A DNA stretch of 40,229 bases from CAZDSS01 sp964508185 (GTDB lineage Bacteria > Pseudomonadota > Alphaproteobacteria > Sphingomonadales > Govanellaceae), in assembly GCA_964508185.1 (NCBI GenBank), contig CAZDSS010000013.1, positions 1 to 40,229 on the forward strand, written 5' to 3'. This document shows, piece by piece, positions 10,980 through 18,067 of this stretch (position 1 is the stretch's first letter; the number at the start of each line of letters is the position of its first letter). The notes beneath the pieces were generated by a model. It was given only the letters and a program-made list of their open reading frames with translations. It did no database searches and was not told where the DNA came from. A program made the position numbers and the translations under genes.

Positions 10980-11008
10980 TTGCAAAAGCCATCCGCCCAA
11001 GCTAGATA
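10980..11008 (+). promoter_or_regulatory. Promoter of tRNA-Ala
   Basis: TTGCAA at 10980-10985 and TAGATA at 11003-11008 are separated by 17 bp. Initiation would fall near 11015, about 14 bp before the mature tRNA. The -10 is imperfect. The same TTGCAA plus 17 bp layout precedes the other tRNA gene in the window, which supports the call. Confidence 0.5.
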
Positions 11009-11028
11009 AACGGCTGCCTATCTGCGAC

Positions 11029-11104
11029 GGGGCCATAGCTCAGCTGGGAGAGCGCTGCAATCGCACTGCAGAGGTCGGCGGTTCGATTCCGCCTGGCTCC
11101 ACCA
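11029..11104 (+). tRNA. tRNA-Ala (anticodon CGC)
   Basis: A 76-nt cloverleaf with the CCA end encoded. The acceptor stem GGGGCCA pairs with TGGCTCC and includes a G3-U70 wobble, the identity mark for alanyl-tRNA synthetase. The D arm is GCTC/GAGC, the anticodon stem CTGCA/TGCAG, the anticodon CGC at 11062-11064, and the T arm has GGTTCGATTCC. It reads GCG, a common alanine codon in a G+C-rich genome. It lies between the kinase gene and a convergent PEP-CTERM-like gene. Confidence 0.96.
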
Positions 11105-11126
11105 ATTTCCCTCAGATCGCCAGTCC

Positions 11127-11717
11127 CTATTGACGCCATGCAGCCTGCTGCATGATGCGCCGACCGCGCTGCGTCCGAGTGCCGAGAAAGATCCCGAGGC
11201 ACAGGAAGCCCAGTGCGGGCGCCGGAACCTGAGCCGCCTGCCGGATGGACGCGCTCAGGCGATAGAGGTCGTAGTAGGTGGTCACCATGTAGACCTCCAC
11301 ATTCACGTCCTCGTCCCCGATGGCGATCCAGGTGAGATAGTCGTCGGGGTCGCCCAGCACCATGTCGGGATTGTCCGCCGGATTGTAGTTGGAAATGACC
11401 GTCGTCCGGAGAACCTGGTCGGTCGCAATCAAGGCCGTGGTGATGCTGCCGAGCGGCGTGTCGCCGGGAAGGCCGAGGGCGCTGAGGGCGGCGGCGAGGC
11501 CGAGATCGGGATCGGCGAGATCCGGGGCCGCATCATGATCGGGGAAGGCATAGCTCCCCCCGCCGGGCCCGGAAATTTCCACGACCGTGATGAGATCCTT
11601 CTCCTCGCTCGACGTCCAGACGGCGATGTTCACGGTGGGAAGGGCCAGAGCCGAGGCGTGGGAAAGCAGGAAGGCCAGCGCCGCCGCGAGGACGGCCGTC
11701 AATCTGGTCGCGCGCAT
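11127..11717 (-). CDS. Secreted protein with PEP-CTERM-like C-terminal sorting signal
   Basis: A 196-residue exported protein. Residues 1-25 are a clear signal peptide (start MRATRLTAV, then a long hydrophobic core ending ALA). The middle has no domain I recognise. The C-terminus carries the tripartite exosortase signal: VPAPA at 164-168, a hydrophobic stretch, then the basic cluster RTQRGRR. Nine further residues (IMQQAAWRQ) follow the basic cluster, which is longer than usual. ATG 11717 is chosen because AGGGG lies about 6 bp upstream and the signal peptide starts there. Such proteins are anchored and then cut by an exosortase; none is encoded here. Confidence 0.75.
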   Translation of the reverse strand: MRATRLTAVLAAALAFLLSHASALALPTVNIAVWTSSEEKDLITVVEISGPGGGSYAFPDHDAAPDLADPDLGLAAALSALGLPGDTPLGSITTALIATDQVLRTTVISNYNPADNPDMVLGDPDDYLTWIAIGDEDVNVEVYMVTTYYDLYRLSASIRQAAQVPAPALGFLCLGIFLGTRTQRGRRIMQQAAWRQ

Positions 11718-12021
11718 GGGAAGCCCCTGTTTTATGGTTAATGGCGGGTGGTCAAAAGCAACTCCCATGCCACGGTGGCCAAGACACGGAATGTATTCAC
11801 GAATGGCAATGGCGCGGCCGGCGTTCCGCGCGCAAATTGTAAGAAAATGCGACAGTCGGAGGGTGGCTTCGATTCCATCACGGGCCTGCAGACTTCAAGG
11901 CGGCAAGGCCCGGCGCGAGTTCCTGCCGGTTTTGCTAGAATTTACCCCGCGCCATGGACAGCGATCGCCAACCGGATCTAGGCTTGTTTTCCCCCAGAAC
12001 CAGACAACAAGGATTGAGGCC
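11718..12021. other. Intergenic region between divergent genes
   Basis: About 300 bp between the PEP-CTERM-like gene (minus) and the CMD-family gene (plus). Short open frames here lack a convincing ribosome-binding site or recognisable product. The last 15 bp hold a purine-rich GGATTGAGG ribosome-binding site for the plus-strand gene. A TAGAAT hexamer near 11935 could be a -10, but I see no good -35 for it. No repeat or hairpin stands out. Confidence 0.6.
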
Positions 12022-12579
12022 ATGTCACGCATCCCGCTGATTGAGAAGGAACGGCTTACCCCCGAAATGCAGCAATTCGTCGATCAGGTGGAGGAGATGA
12101 CGGGAGACAACACCGCCATGCGCGTCCTCGCCTACCGGCCCGAGATGCTGCGCAAGTTCGCGGACTTCTACTGGCATCTCCAGACCGAAAGCCTGCTCGA
12201 CCGCAAGCTCATCGAGATGGTGCGGCTCGCCGTCGCCCAGATCAACCGCTGCCCCAGCTGCCTCAAGGGCCGCTATCAGGATTCCTTCGAGCAGGGCCTG
12301 ACCGAGGAGCTCATCGCCCGCCTGCCCGAGGCGGAGACCAGTGAAGGCTTCACCGAGCGCGAGCGCGCGGCCATCGCCTTCGGCCAGAAGATGGCCTCCG
12401 ACCACTGGAGCGTGGGCGACGAGGATTTCGAGCGCCTGTTCCAGCATTTCACCGTCGAGGAGGTGGTGGAGCTCAACATGATGGTGGCCCAGTTCATCGG
12501 CATCGGCCGCATCTTCGCCGCCATCAACGCCATCAATCCCGTCTGCGAGATCCGGCTGCCCCAGCCGGCGGTGGCCTGA
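12022..12579 (+). CDS. Carboxymuconolactone decarboxylase / AhpD-like family protein
   Basis: A 185-residue all-helical protein of the CMD/AhpD superfamily. Seen: RLAVAQINRCPSCLKGRYQD (68-87) with a redox-type Cys77-Pro-Ser-Cys80, a following GLTEELIARL helix, and TERERAAIAFGQKMA, all typical. In AhpD the two cysteines reduce peroxides and a His three residues after the second Cys relays protons; here that position is Arg/Tyr-like (LKGRY), so a peroxidase role is uncertain. The gene is 3 bp upstream of the EthD-domain gene and probably co-transcribed. ATG 12022 follows GGATTGAGG. Confidence 0.85.
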   Translation: MSRIPLIEKERLTPEMQQFVDQVEEMTGDNTAMRVLAYRPEMLRKFADFYWHLQTESLLDRKLIEMVRLAVAQINRCPSCLKGRYQDSFEQGLTEELIARLPEAETSEGFTERERAAIAFGQKMASDHWSVGDEDFERLFQHFTVEEVVELNMMVAQFIGIGRIFAAINAINPVCEIRLPQPAVA

Positions 12580-12582
12580 GCC

Positions 12583-13287
12583 ATGGCGGAGCGGGTGAAG
12601 CGCCGCAAGGGCCTGTTCCTTGCGGCGCTCGACAAGGGGGCGTCCCGCGCGGCACTGGAACAGGCGATCCGCGCCCACAAGACGGAGGTCTCGCCGGACG
12701 ACGGCATCGAGCTGCGCTGGGCCCTGCGGCTTGACGAGGACGCCGTCGGTCCCATCGCCCATTTCGATCTGATGCGGAACAGCCCCGCGCCCGTGGATGC
12801 GGTGCTGCAGCTTGCATCCGATGACGAAGATGCGGCCCCCCGCATGGCGGACCTCATCGCCGGTGCGGCGGCGCGGCTCGATGGCCTGCTCGACCGCAGC
12901 CGGTCGTCGGTCCTCATCGGCGACGAATACCGCATCACCGCAGGCGACGGGCCGATCATGATCGTCATGCCCCTGCGGCGGCTGCCGCATCTCAGCCACG
13001 ATCAGTTCATGGACCACTGGTTCCGCCGTCACGCGGCCCTGGGGGAATCGGTCGACGGCGTGCGCTACCGTCAGAACCATTTCGACTATGATGCGACCGA
13101 GGCCCTGGGCCAGCGCCTCGGCCTCACCGCCCCGCCCCTCGACGGCATCACGGAAAGCTTCTTCCTCGATACCGGGGAGGCTTATCGCCTGATGTCCGCT
13201 CCGGCGGTGGCGGTGGACGCCATCATCGACGAGAAGCGCTTCATCGACCACAGCCGGTCGCATTTCGCCTTCTACGCCACGGTCTGA
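12583..13287 (+). CDS. EthD-domain (dimeric alpha/beta-barrel) protein
   Basis: A 234-residue protein whose C-terminal part (about 124-230) matches the EthD domain: IMIVMPLRRLPHLSHDQFMD, then HWFRRHAALG and YRQNHFDYD. The N-terminal part (about 1-115) has a similar length and predicted strand/helix rhythm and may be a second, diverged copy of the same fold. EthD-like proteins occur in ether, polyketide and aromatic catabolism, often without a proven activity. It starts 3 bp after the CMD-family gene, and the two probably act in one pathway, perhaps on a phenolic or quinone compound; that is inference. Confidence 0.8.
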   Translation: MAERVKRRKGLFLAALDKGASRAALEQAIRAHKTEVSPDDGIELRWALRLDEDAVGPIAHFDLMRNSPAPVDAVLQLASDDEDAAPRMADLIAGAAARLDGLLDRSRSSVLIGDEYRITAGDGPIMIVMPLRRLPHLSHDQFMDHWFRRHAALGESVDGVRYRQNHFDYDATEALGQRLGLTAPPLDGITESFFLDTGEAYRLMSAPAVAVDAIIDEKRFIDHSRSHFAFYATV

Positions 13288-13325
13288 CGTTTTCGGCCAC
13301 TGGCCCGGGGCAGCGATACGGGCTA

Positions 13326-13371
13326 GAACGAAGGGGAAAGGGAGGGACCTTGCGTCCCTCCGCCCTCGTTC
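13326..13371 (+). other. Long imperfect hairpin before mnmC
   Basis: GGAGGGAC (13341-13348) pairs perfectly with GTCCCTCC (13354-13361) around a five-base loop. After a small internal loop, GAACGA and GGG (13326-13335) pair with CCC and TCGTTC (13363-13371). No T-tract follows, so it is not a typical terminator. It could stabilise the end of the upstream transcript or control the mnmC leader. Confidence 0.5.
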
Positions 13372-13401
13372 CCCCTGCGATTCCGGAAGATCCCGCGCCA
13401 C

Positions 13402-15306
13402 ATGTCCATCAGCCCGCCCGAAATCCTCTGGGACGACGACGGGACGCCGCGCTCCGCCCGCTTCGGCGACATCTATTTCGCCCCCGGCAACGGCCTTGCG
13501 GAAACCCGTCACGTCTTTCTCGACGGGATCGGAGCGCCCGCCATCTGGCGCGATCGCCGCGACTTCACCCTGGGCGAGACGGGGTTCGGCACGGGCCTCA
13601 ATTTCCTCGCCCTTTGGGACCTGTGGGATCGCACTGCGCCGTCCGACGCCCGCCTTCATTACGTGGCGGTGGAACGCCATCCCATGGCGCGGGAGGATCT
13701 CGCCCGCGCCCTTGCGGCCTTTCCGGAACTCGGCCCCCGCGCCGCCGCCCTTGAAGCGGCCTGGCCCCATGCGGCGCCGGGCTTCCATCATCTGCGCCTC
13801 TATCATGACGGCCGGGTGCGGCTCACGCTCCTGTTCGGCGATGCGGCCGACATGCTCGCGCGGCTCGTCGCCCGGGTCGATGCCTGGTTCCTTGACGGCT
13901 TCGCGCCCGCGCGCAATCCGGAGATGTGGAGCCCGCGCCTGTTCGGGGAAATCGCCCGCCTGTCCGCGCCTGACGCGCGCCTTGCCACCTTCACCGTGGC
14001 GGGCATGGTGCGGCGCGGCCTGGCGGAGGTCGGCTTCAGGCTTGAAAAGGCGCCCGGCTTCGGCGGCAAGCGGGAATGTTTGCGCGGCCGCCATGAGGGC
14101 GTGGGCGCCGCGCCGTTCGACGATCCCGCCCCCTGGTTCGCCCCCGCTTCTCCCATGGCGGGACGGTCGGTCGCGGTGATCGGCGGCGGGATCGGCGGGC
14201 TCATGGCCGCGCGCATGCTGGCGGATCACGGCGCGGAGGTCACCCTCCATGAAAGGGCAGAGCGCCTCCTCGCCGGGGCGTCGGGAAATCCCGCCGCCAT
14301 TCTCGAGCCCTGGATCGATCTCGGCGCCAGTCCGGCGGCGGAATTCGCCCGCACCGCCACCTTCCACGCCTTGCGCTGGTATGGGCGCATGCCGGAGGAA
14401 ATCTTCACGCGCTGCGGCGTGCGGCTTCTGTCGAACGATGCGGAACGCACTGCGCGAATCGCGGCAACGCTCGCGCCCGGAGATGCGGAACTCACGGACG
14501 ACGGCCTGTTCTTCCCCGCGGCGGGGATGATCCATACGGCGGCCCTTGGGGAATGGCTGTCGGCAGGGCTGGAAATCCGCACCCGAAGCGCGGTTCACGA
14601 TCTGATGCGGCAGGACGGGCGCTGGCATCTCATGGATCAAGACGGCGCCATTGTGGGGACGGTGGACGCCGTGGTCCTCGCCGCGCCCTTCGCGGCGGAG
14701 CGGCTTTGCGGCTTTCCACTCGGGATCGCGGCGCGGCGCGGGCAGCTGACCTATCTTCCCGCCGACATTGGCGTCGCGGTGCCGACGGTCGTGAGCGGCG
14801 ACGGCTATGTGACCCCGCCGGTCGCAACGCCTGATGGAATGCGGCATCTCGCGGGCGCAACCTTCGCCGCCGTGGACCCTGTGGACGATTCATGGATCAA
14901 GGAAAGCGTTGCGGATCACGCGGCCAATCTCGCCGCCGCCGCAGCGCTTCTCCCTCACGCGACGCTGCCTTTGGCGGAGAATGTCACGGGCCGGGTCGGC
15001 CTTCGCGCCGTCACCAACGATCATCTGCCGGTTCTCGGCGGCGTGCCGCGGCCCGGCTACGGAGAGGCCTATGGCGGCCTTGCCGTGGGGAAACGGGAGA
15101 AATACGGAAATGCGGCCTACGCGCCCGGGCTCCATGTGCTGACGGCGCTTGGCGCGCGCGGCTATCTCACCGCGCCGCTACTGGCCGAATCGCTTGCCGC
15201 GATGATCTGCGGCCATCCGGTGCCGCTGCCGCGCCCGGTGCTGGATGCCCTTCATCCCGGGCGCTTCGTCATCCGCCGCATCCGGCGGCGCGGCGATCAG
15301 GCCTGA
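13402..15306 (+). CDS. mnmC: Bifunctional tRNA mnm5s2U34 biosynthesis protein MnmC
   Basis: A 634-residue fusion. The N-terminal methyltransferase domain MnmD (about 1-235) shows GETGFGTGLNFL (58-69) for S-adenosylmethionine and DGFAPARNPEMW (165-176). The C-terminal FAD oxidoreductase (about 255-625) shows the dinucleotide fold GGGIGG at 261-266 and GLRAVTNDHLPVLG near the end. In E. coli, the FAD domain removes the carboxymethyl group of cmnm5U34 and the MnmD domain methylates the product, tuning wobble decoding. Both halves look intact. It overlaps the end of paaE tail to tail by 10 bp. Confidence 0.93.
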   Translation: MSISPPEILWDDDGTPRSARFGDIYFAPGNGLAETRHVFLDGIGAPAIWRDRRDFTLGETGFGTGLNFLALWDLWDRTAPSDARLHYVAVERHPMAREDLARALAAFPELGPRAAALEAAWPHAAPGFHHLRLYHDGRVRLTLLFGDAADMLARLVARVDAWFLDGFAPARNPEMWSPRLFGEIARLSAPDARLATFTVAGMVRRGLAEVGFRLEKAPGFGGKRECLRGRHEGVGAAPFDDPAPWFAPASPMAGRSVAVIGGGIGGLMAARMLADHGAEVTLHERAERLLAGASGNPAAILEPWIDLGASPAAEFARTATFHALRWYGRMPEEIFTRCGVRLLSNDAERTARIAATLAPGDAELTDDGLFFPAAGMIHTAALGEWLSAGLEIRTRSAVHDLMRQDGRWHLMDQDGAIVGTVDAVVLAAPFAAERLCGFPLGIAARRGQLTYLPADIGVAVPTVVSGDGYVTPPVATPDGMRHLAGATFAAVDPVDDSWIKESVADHAANLAAAAALLPHATLPLAENVTGRVGLRAVTNDHLPVLGGVPRPGYGEAYGGLAVGKREKYGNAAYAPGLHVLTALGARGYLTAPLLAESLAAMICGHPVPLPRPVLDALHPGRFVIRRIRRRGDQA

Positions 15307-16367
15307 TCGTAATCGACCACCACGCGGTCGGTGAGCGGCCGCGACTGGCAGGTGAGCACGAAGCCCGCCGCCACCTCGTCCTCGTCCAGGGCATAGTTCA
15401 CGGCCATGTCCACCTTGCCTTCGACGACCTTGGCGCGGCAGGTGCAGCAGACCCCGCCCTTGCAGGAGAAGGGCACATCCGCCCCATGGGCCTGGGCGGC
15501 GTCGAGAATGGTGTCGCCATTGAAGGGCAGGTCGAATTCGGTGGCAACGCCGTTGACCCGGATCGCGACGCGGGCCGCGCCCTTGGTGCTTTCCACCGGC
15601 ACCTCGCGGCGCGCGGGCGGCGTCGCTTCCGTGTGGAACAGCTCGAAATGGATGCGCTCCCGCGGCATGCCCATGTCCACGAGCGCTTCGGTCACGCCCT
15701 CGATCATGCTCTGGGGCCCGCAGATGAAGACCTCGTCCACCATGTCGGCGGGGGCGAAGGCCTGAAGCAGGCGGCGCGCCCGGTCGCCATCGATGCGGCC
15801 GTTGAGGATGTCCACGTCCTGGTTCTCGCGGCTCAGCACATGGAACACGCTGAAGCGCGTCATGTGCAGATTCTTGAGGTCCTCGATCTCCTCGCGGAAC
15901 ATCACGGAGCCCACGGTACGGTTGCCGTAGAACAGCAGGAAGCGGCTGTTGGGCTCCTGCGCCAGCACGGTCTTGATGATGGAAAGGATGGGCGTGATGC
16001 CGCTCCCCGCCGCGAAGGCCACATAGGTCTTGGCGTGCGCGGGATCGATCACCGGGCAGAAATGGCCCATGGGGGTCATGACCTCGAGCACCTGCCCCGG
16101 CTTCAGATCGTCGTTCGCGAAGCACGAGAAGCGCCCCTCGGGGATGCGCTTGATGGCGACGCGCAGGATCCCCTCGTCCTTCCCGGCGCAGATCGAATAG
16201 CTGCGGCGGCATTCCTCGCCATCGAGCACGGCGCGCAGCGTCAGATGCTGGCCGGGCTGAAAGTCGAACTCGCCCTTGAGCTCGTCCGGCACCTCGAAGG
16301 TGACGGCGACCGAATCGTCCGTTTCCTTGCGGACTTCAGCGACCTTGAGGGAATGAAACTTGGCCAT
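15297..16367 (-). CDS. paaE: Phenylacetyl-CoA epoxidase reductase subunit PaaE
   Basis: A 356-residue flavoprotein that passes electrons from NADPH to the PaaABC oxygenase. The FAD part has RSYSI (55-59); the NADP part has GSGITP (121-126) and CGPQSM (216-221). A plant-type 2Fe-2S domain closes the protein with Cys302, Cys307, Cys310 and Cys340. Length and domain order match E. coli PaaE. It is the last gene of paaABCDE, 12 bp after paaD, and its stop overlaps mnmC on the other strand. Confidence 0.95.
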   Translation of the reverse strand: MAKFHSLKVAEVRKETDDSVAVTFEVPDELKGEFDFQPGQHLTLRAVLDGEECRRSYSICAGKDEGILRVAIKRIPEGRFSCFANDDLKPGQVLEVMTPMGHFCPVIDPAHAKTYVAFAAGSGITPILSIIKTVLAQEPNSRFLLFYGNRTVGSVMFREEIEDLKNLHMTRFSVFHVLSRENQDVDILNGRIDGDRARRLLQAFAPADMVDEVFICGPQSMIEGVTEALVDMGMPRERIHFELFHTEATPPARREVPVESTKGAARVAIRVNGVATEFDLPFNGDTILDAAQAHGADVPFSCKGGVCCTCRAKVVEGKVDMAVNYALDEDEVAAGFVLTCQSRPLTDRVVVDYDQA

Positions 16368-16379
16368 GGCGCAGATTTC

Positions 16380-16892
16380 TCACAGGCATTTGAAATGATC
16401 GAAGGGCTCGAGGCAGGCATTGCAGGTGAAATGGGCCTTGCAGGGGGTCGAGCCGAAATTGCTCACCTTCTTCGTGTCGGTCGAGCCGCAGCGCGGGCAG
16501 GCGACCGGCGGCTCCTCGCCGAGAAGGCTCTTGATCCGCCGTTCCATGCGCGGCGGCGGCGCGATGCCGAAGGCGCGGAGCTTTTCGCGGCCCTCGTCGG
16601 TGATCCAGTCAGTCGTCCAGGCGGGGCTGAGGGAGGTCGTCACCCGCGCGTCGGGATAGCCGTTCTTGTGCAGGGCCGCGGCCACGTCGCGGGCGATGAC
16701 GTCGGTCGCAGGGCAGCCCGAATAGGTGGGGGTGATGACCACTTCAACCGCGTCGCCCCCCACGCGCACCTCCCGCACGATGCCGAGATCGACGACGGAA
16801 ACCGCCGGGATTTCGGGATCGGGAACGCGGGCGAGAATGTCCCATACGGCCTTCTCGCTGCGGGATCTGGCGATGGAGGTGACGTCGGACAT
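16380..16892 (-). CDS. paaD: PaaD, iron-sulfur maturation factor of the phenylacetate oxygenase
   Basis: A 170-residue protein. The N-terminal MIP18/DUF59-type domain has DPEIPAVSVVDLG (25-37) and Cys60 in YSGCPA. The C-terminal zinc-ribbon-like part has Cys132-x2-Cys135 and Cys157-x2-Cys160. PaaD is thought to help mature the iron-sulfur cluster of PaaE and is needed for phenylacetate growth. ATG 16892 follows GAGGGGGCG; a TTG one codon earlier is less likely. It lies between paaC and paaE. Confidence 0.93.
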   Translation of the reverse strand: MSDVTSIARSRSEKAVWDILARVPDPEIPAVSVVDLGIVREVRVGGDAVEVVITPTYSGCPATDVIARDVAAALHKNGYPDARVTTSLSPAWTTDWITDEGREKLRAFGIAPPPRMERRIKSLLGEEPPVACPRCGSTDTKKVSNFGSTPCKAHFTCNACLEPFDHFKCL

Positions 16893-16902
16893 CAACGCCC
16901 CC

Positions 16903-17706
16903 TCACCACTTCATGTTGGGATAGGCGCGCTGCATGTACTGAAGCTCGGCCAGGATATAGCCCATATATTCGCTGTGCCGGCCGCTCCGCCCGCCGGACT
17001 GCATCCAGCCGTCCGCGGGGCGCGTGAGGGTCGCTTCCGAAAGCACCTCATCCACCGTGCGGTTCCACGGCTCGCGCAGGCTTTCAAGATCGACGCCGAT
17101 CCCGAGCGCCACCAAGCGGCGGTCGATATCGTCCATGGCGAACAACTCGCCCGTATAGGGCCACAGCTCGTCGATCGCCGCCTGCATGCGGCGATGGCTT
17201 TCCTCCGTCCCGTCGCCGAGGCGGATCACCCATTCGGCCGCATGGCGCAGGTGGTAGCGCACTTCCTTCACCGCCTTCTGGGCGATGCCGGCGACGGTCG
17301 GATCCTTGGAATTGGACAGCGCCTCGAAGAACGGCAGGCTCATGGCGTCGAACAGGAACTGCCGGGCCATGGCATGGGCGAAATCCTCGTTGGGCTGCTC
17401 GACCAGAAGGACGTTCCGATAGTCCCGCTCCTCCCGCAGGAAGGCGATGTCGTCCTCGGTCCGGCCCTTGCCTTCGAGCTCGCCCGCATAGGTGTAGAAC
17501 GACCGGGTCTGGCCGACGAGGTCGAGGGCGATGTTGGTGAGCGCCAGATCCTCCTCGAGCTCGGGCGCCTTCGCGCACCATTCGGCGAGGCGATGGCTCA
17601 GGATCAGCGCATCGTCGCCGAGGCGGATAAGATACTGGACGAGGGCGTCGCGGTCCGGTCCGCTGACCACGGGCGCGCTCGTGCTGACGGGGGCGGTGGC
17701 ATTCAT
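16903..17706 (-). CDS. paaC: Phenylacetyl-CoA epoxidase structural subunit PaaC
   Basis: A 267-residue ferritin-like helical protein. It is the non-catalytic partner of PaaA and forms the AC core of the epoxidase. Typical segments are visible: LGDDALILSHRLAEWC near residue 32, ALTNIALDLVGQTRSFYTYA, and KEVRYHLRHAAEWVIRLGDG, with a C-terminus ending EYMGYILAELQYMQRAYPNM. In the known complex, PaaC has lost most iron ligands and acts in structure and CoA-ester binding. It sits 10 bp after paaB. Confidence 0.95.
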   Translation of the reverse strand: MNATAPVSTSAPVVSGPDRDALVQYLIRLGDDALILSHRLAEWCAKAPELEEDLALTNIALDLVGQTRSFYTYAGELEGKGRTEDDIAFLREERDYRNVLLVEQPNEDFAHAMARQFLFDAMSLPFFEALSNSKDPTVAGIAQKAVKEVRYHLRHAAEWVIRLGDGTEESHRRMQAAIDELWPYTGELFAMDDIDRRLVALGIGVDLESLREPWNRTVDEVLSEATLTRPADGWMQSGGRSGRHSEYMGYILAELQYMQRAYPNMKW

Positions 17707-17716
17707 GTCAAATCGC

Positions 17717-18034
17717 CTAGATGTTCTTCACTTCCTCGGGGATCTCGTAGAAGGTGGGGTGGCGATAGATCTTTTCCGCCAGCGGCTCGAAGAAGGACTC
17801 CTTGTCCGCCGGGTCGGACGCCACGATCGCCGCCGAGGGCACCACCCAGATGCTCACCCCCTCGCCGCGCCGGGTATAGGCGTCGCGGGCGTTGATGAGG
17901 GCCATTTCGGGATCCGGCGCATGGACGCTGCCCACATGCTTGTGGGACAGCCCGTTGCGGCTGCGCACGAACACCTCGTAAAGCGGCCATTCCTTGCGGC
18001 TGAGGCCGGTATTTTCCGAATTGCGATCACTCAT
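17717..18034 (-). CDS. paaB: Phenylacetyl-CoA epoxidase subunit PaaB
   Basis: A 105-residue small subunit with the family core WPLYEVFVRSRNGLSHKHVG (16-35) and HAPDPEMALINARDAYTRR, ending near FYEIPEEV. PaaB bridges the PaaAC dimers and is needed for electron transfer from PaaE. It lies between paaA (33 bp) and paaC (10 bp) in the usual order. ATG 18034 gives the usual length. Confidence 0.95.
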   Translation of the reverse strand: MSDRNSENTGLSRKEWPLYEVFVRSRNGLSHKHVGSVHAPDPEMALINARDAYTRRGEGVSIWVVPSAAIVASDPADKESFFEPLAEKIYRHPTFYEIPEEVKNI

Positions 18035-18067
18035 TGGTCGATACCCTGTGTGAAGCCGAAGGCGCGA

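Noticed and set aside
12025..14847. Very long open frame on the minus strand opposite the CMD, EthD and mnmC genes
   Set aside because: Antisense to three recognisable genes; the translation is low-complexity Arg/Gly/Ala/His-rich without domains, as expected from codon bias in G+C-rich DNA.
14892..17027. Long open frame on the plus strand across mnmC, paaE and paaD
   Set aside because: It crosses three well-supported genes in other frames and has no recognisable domain.
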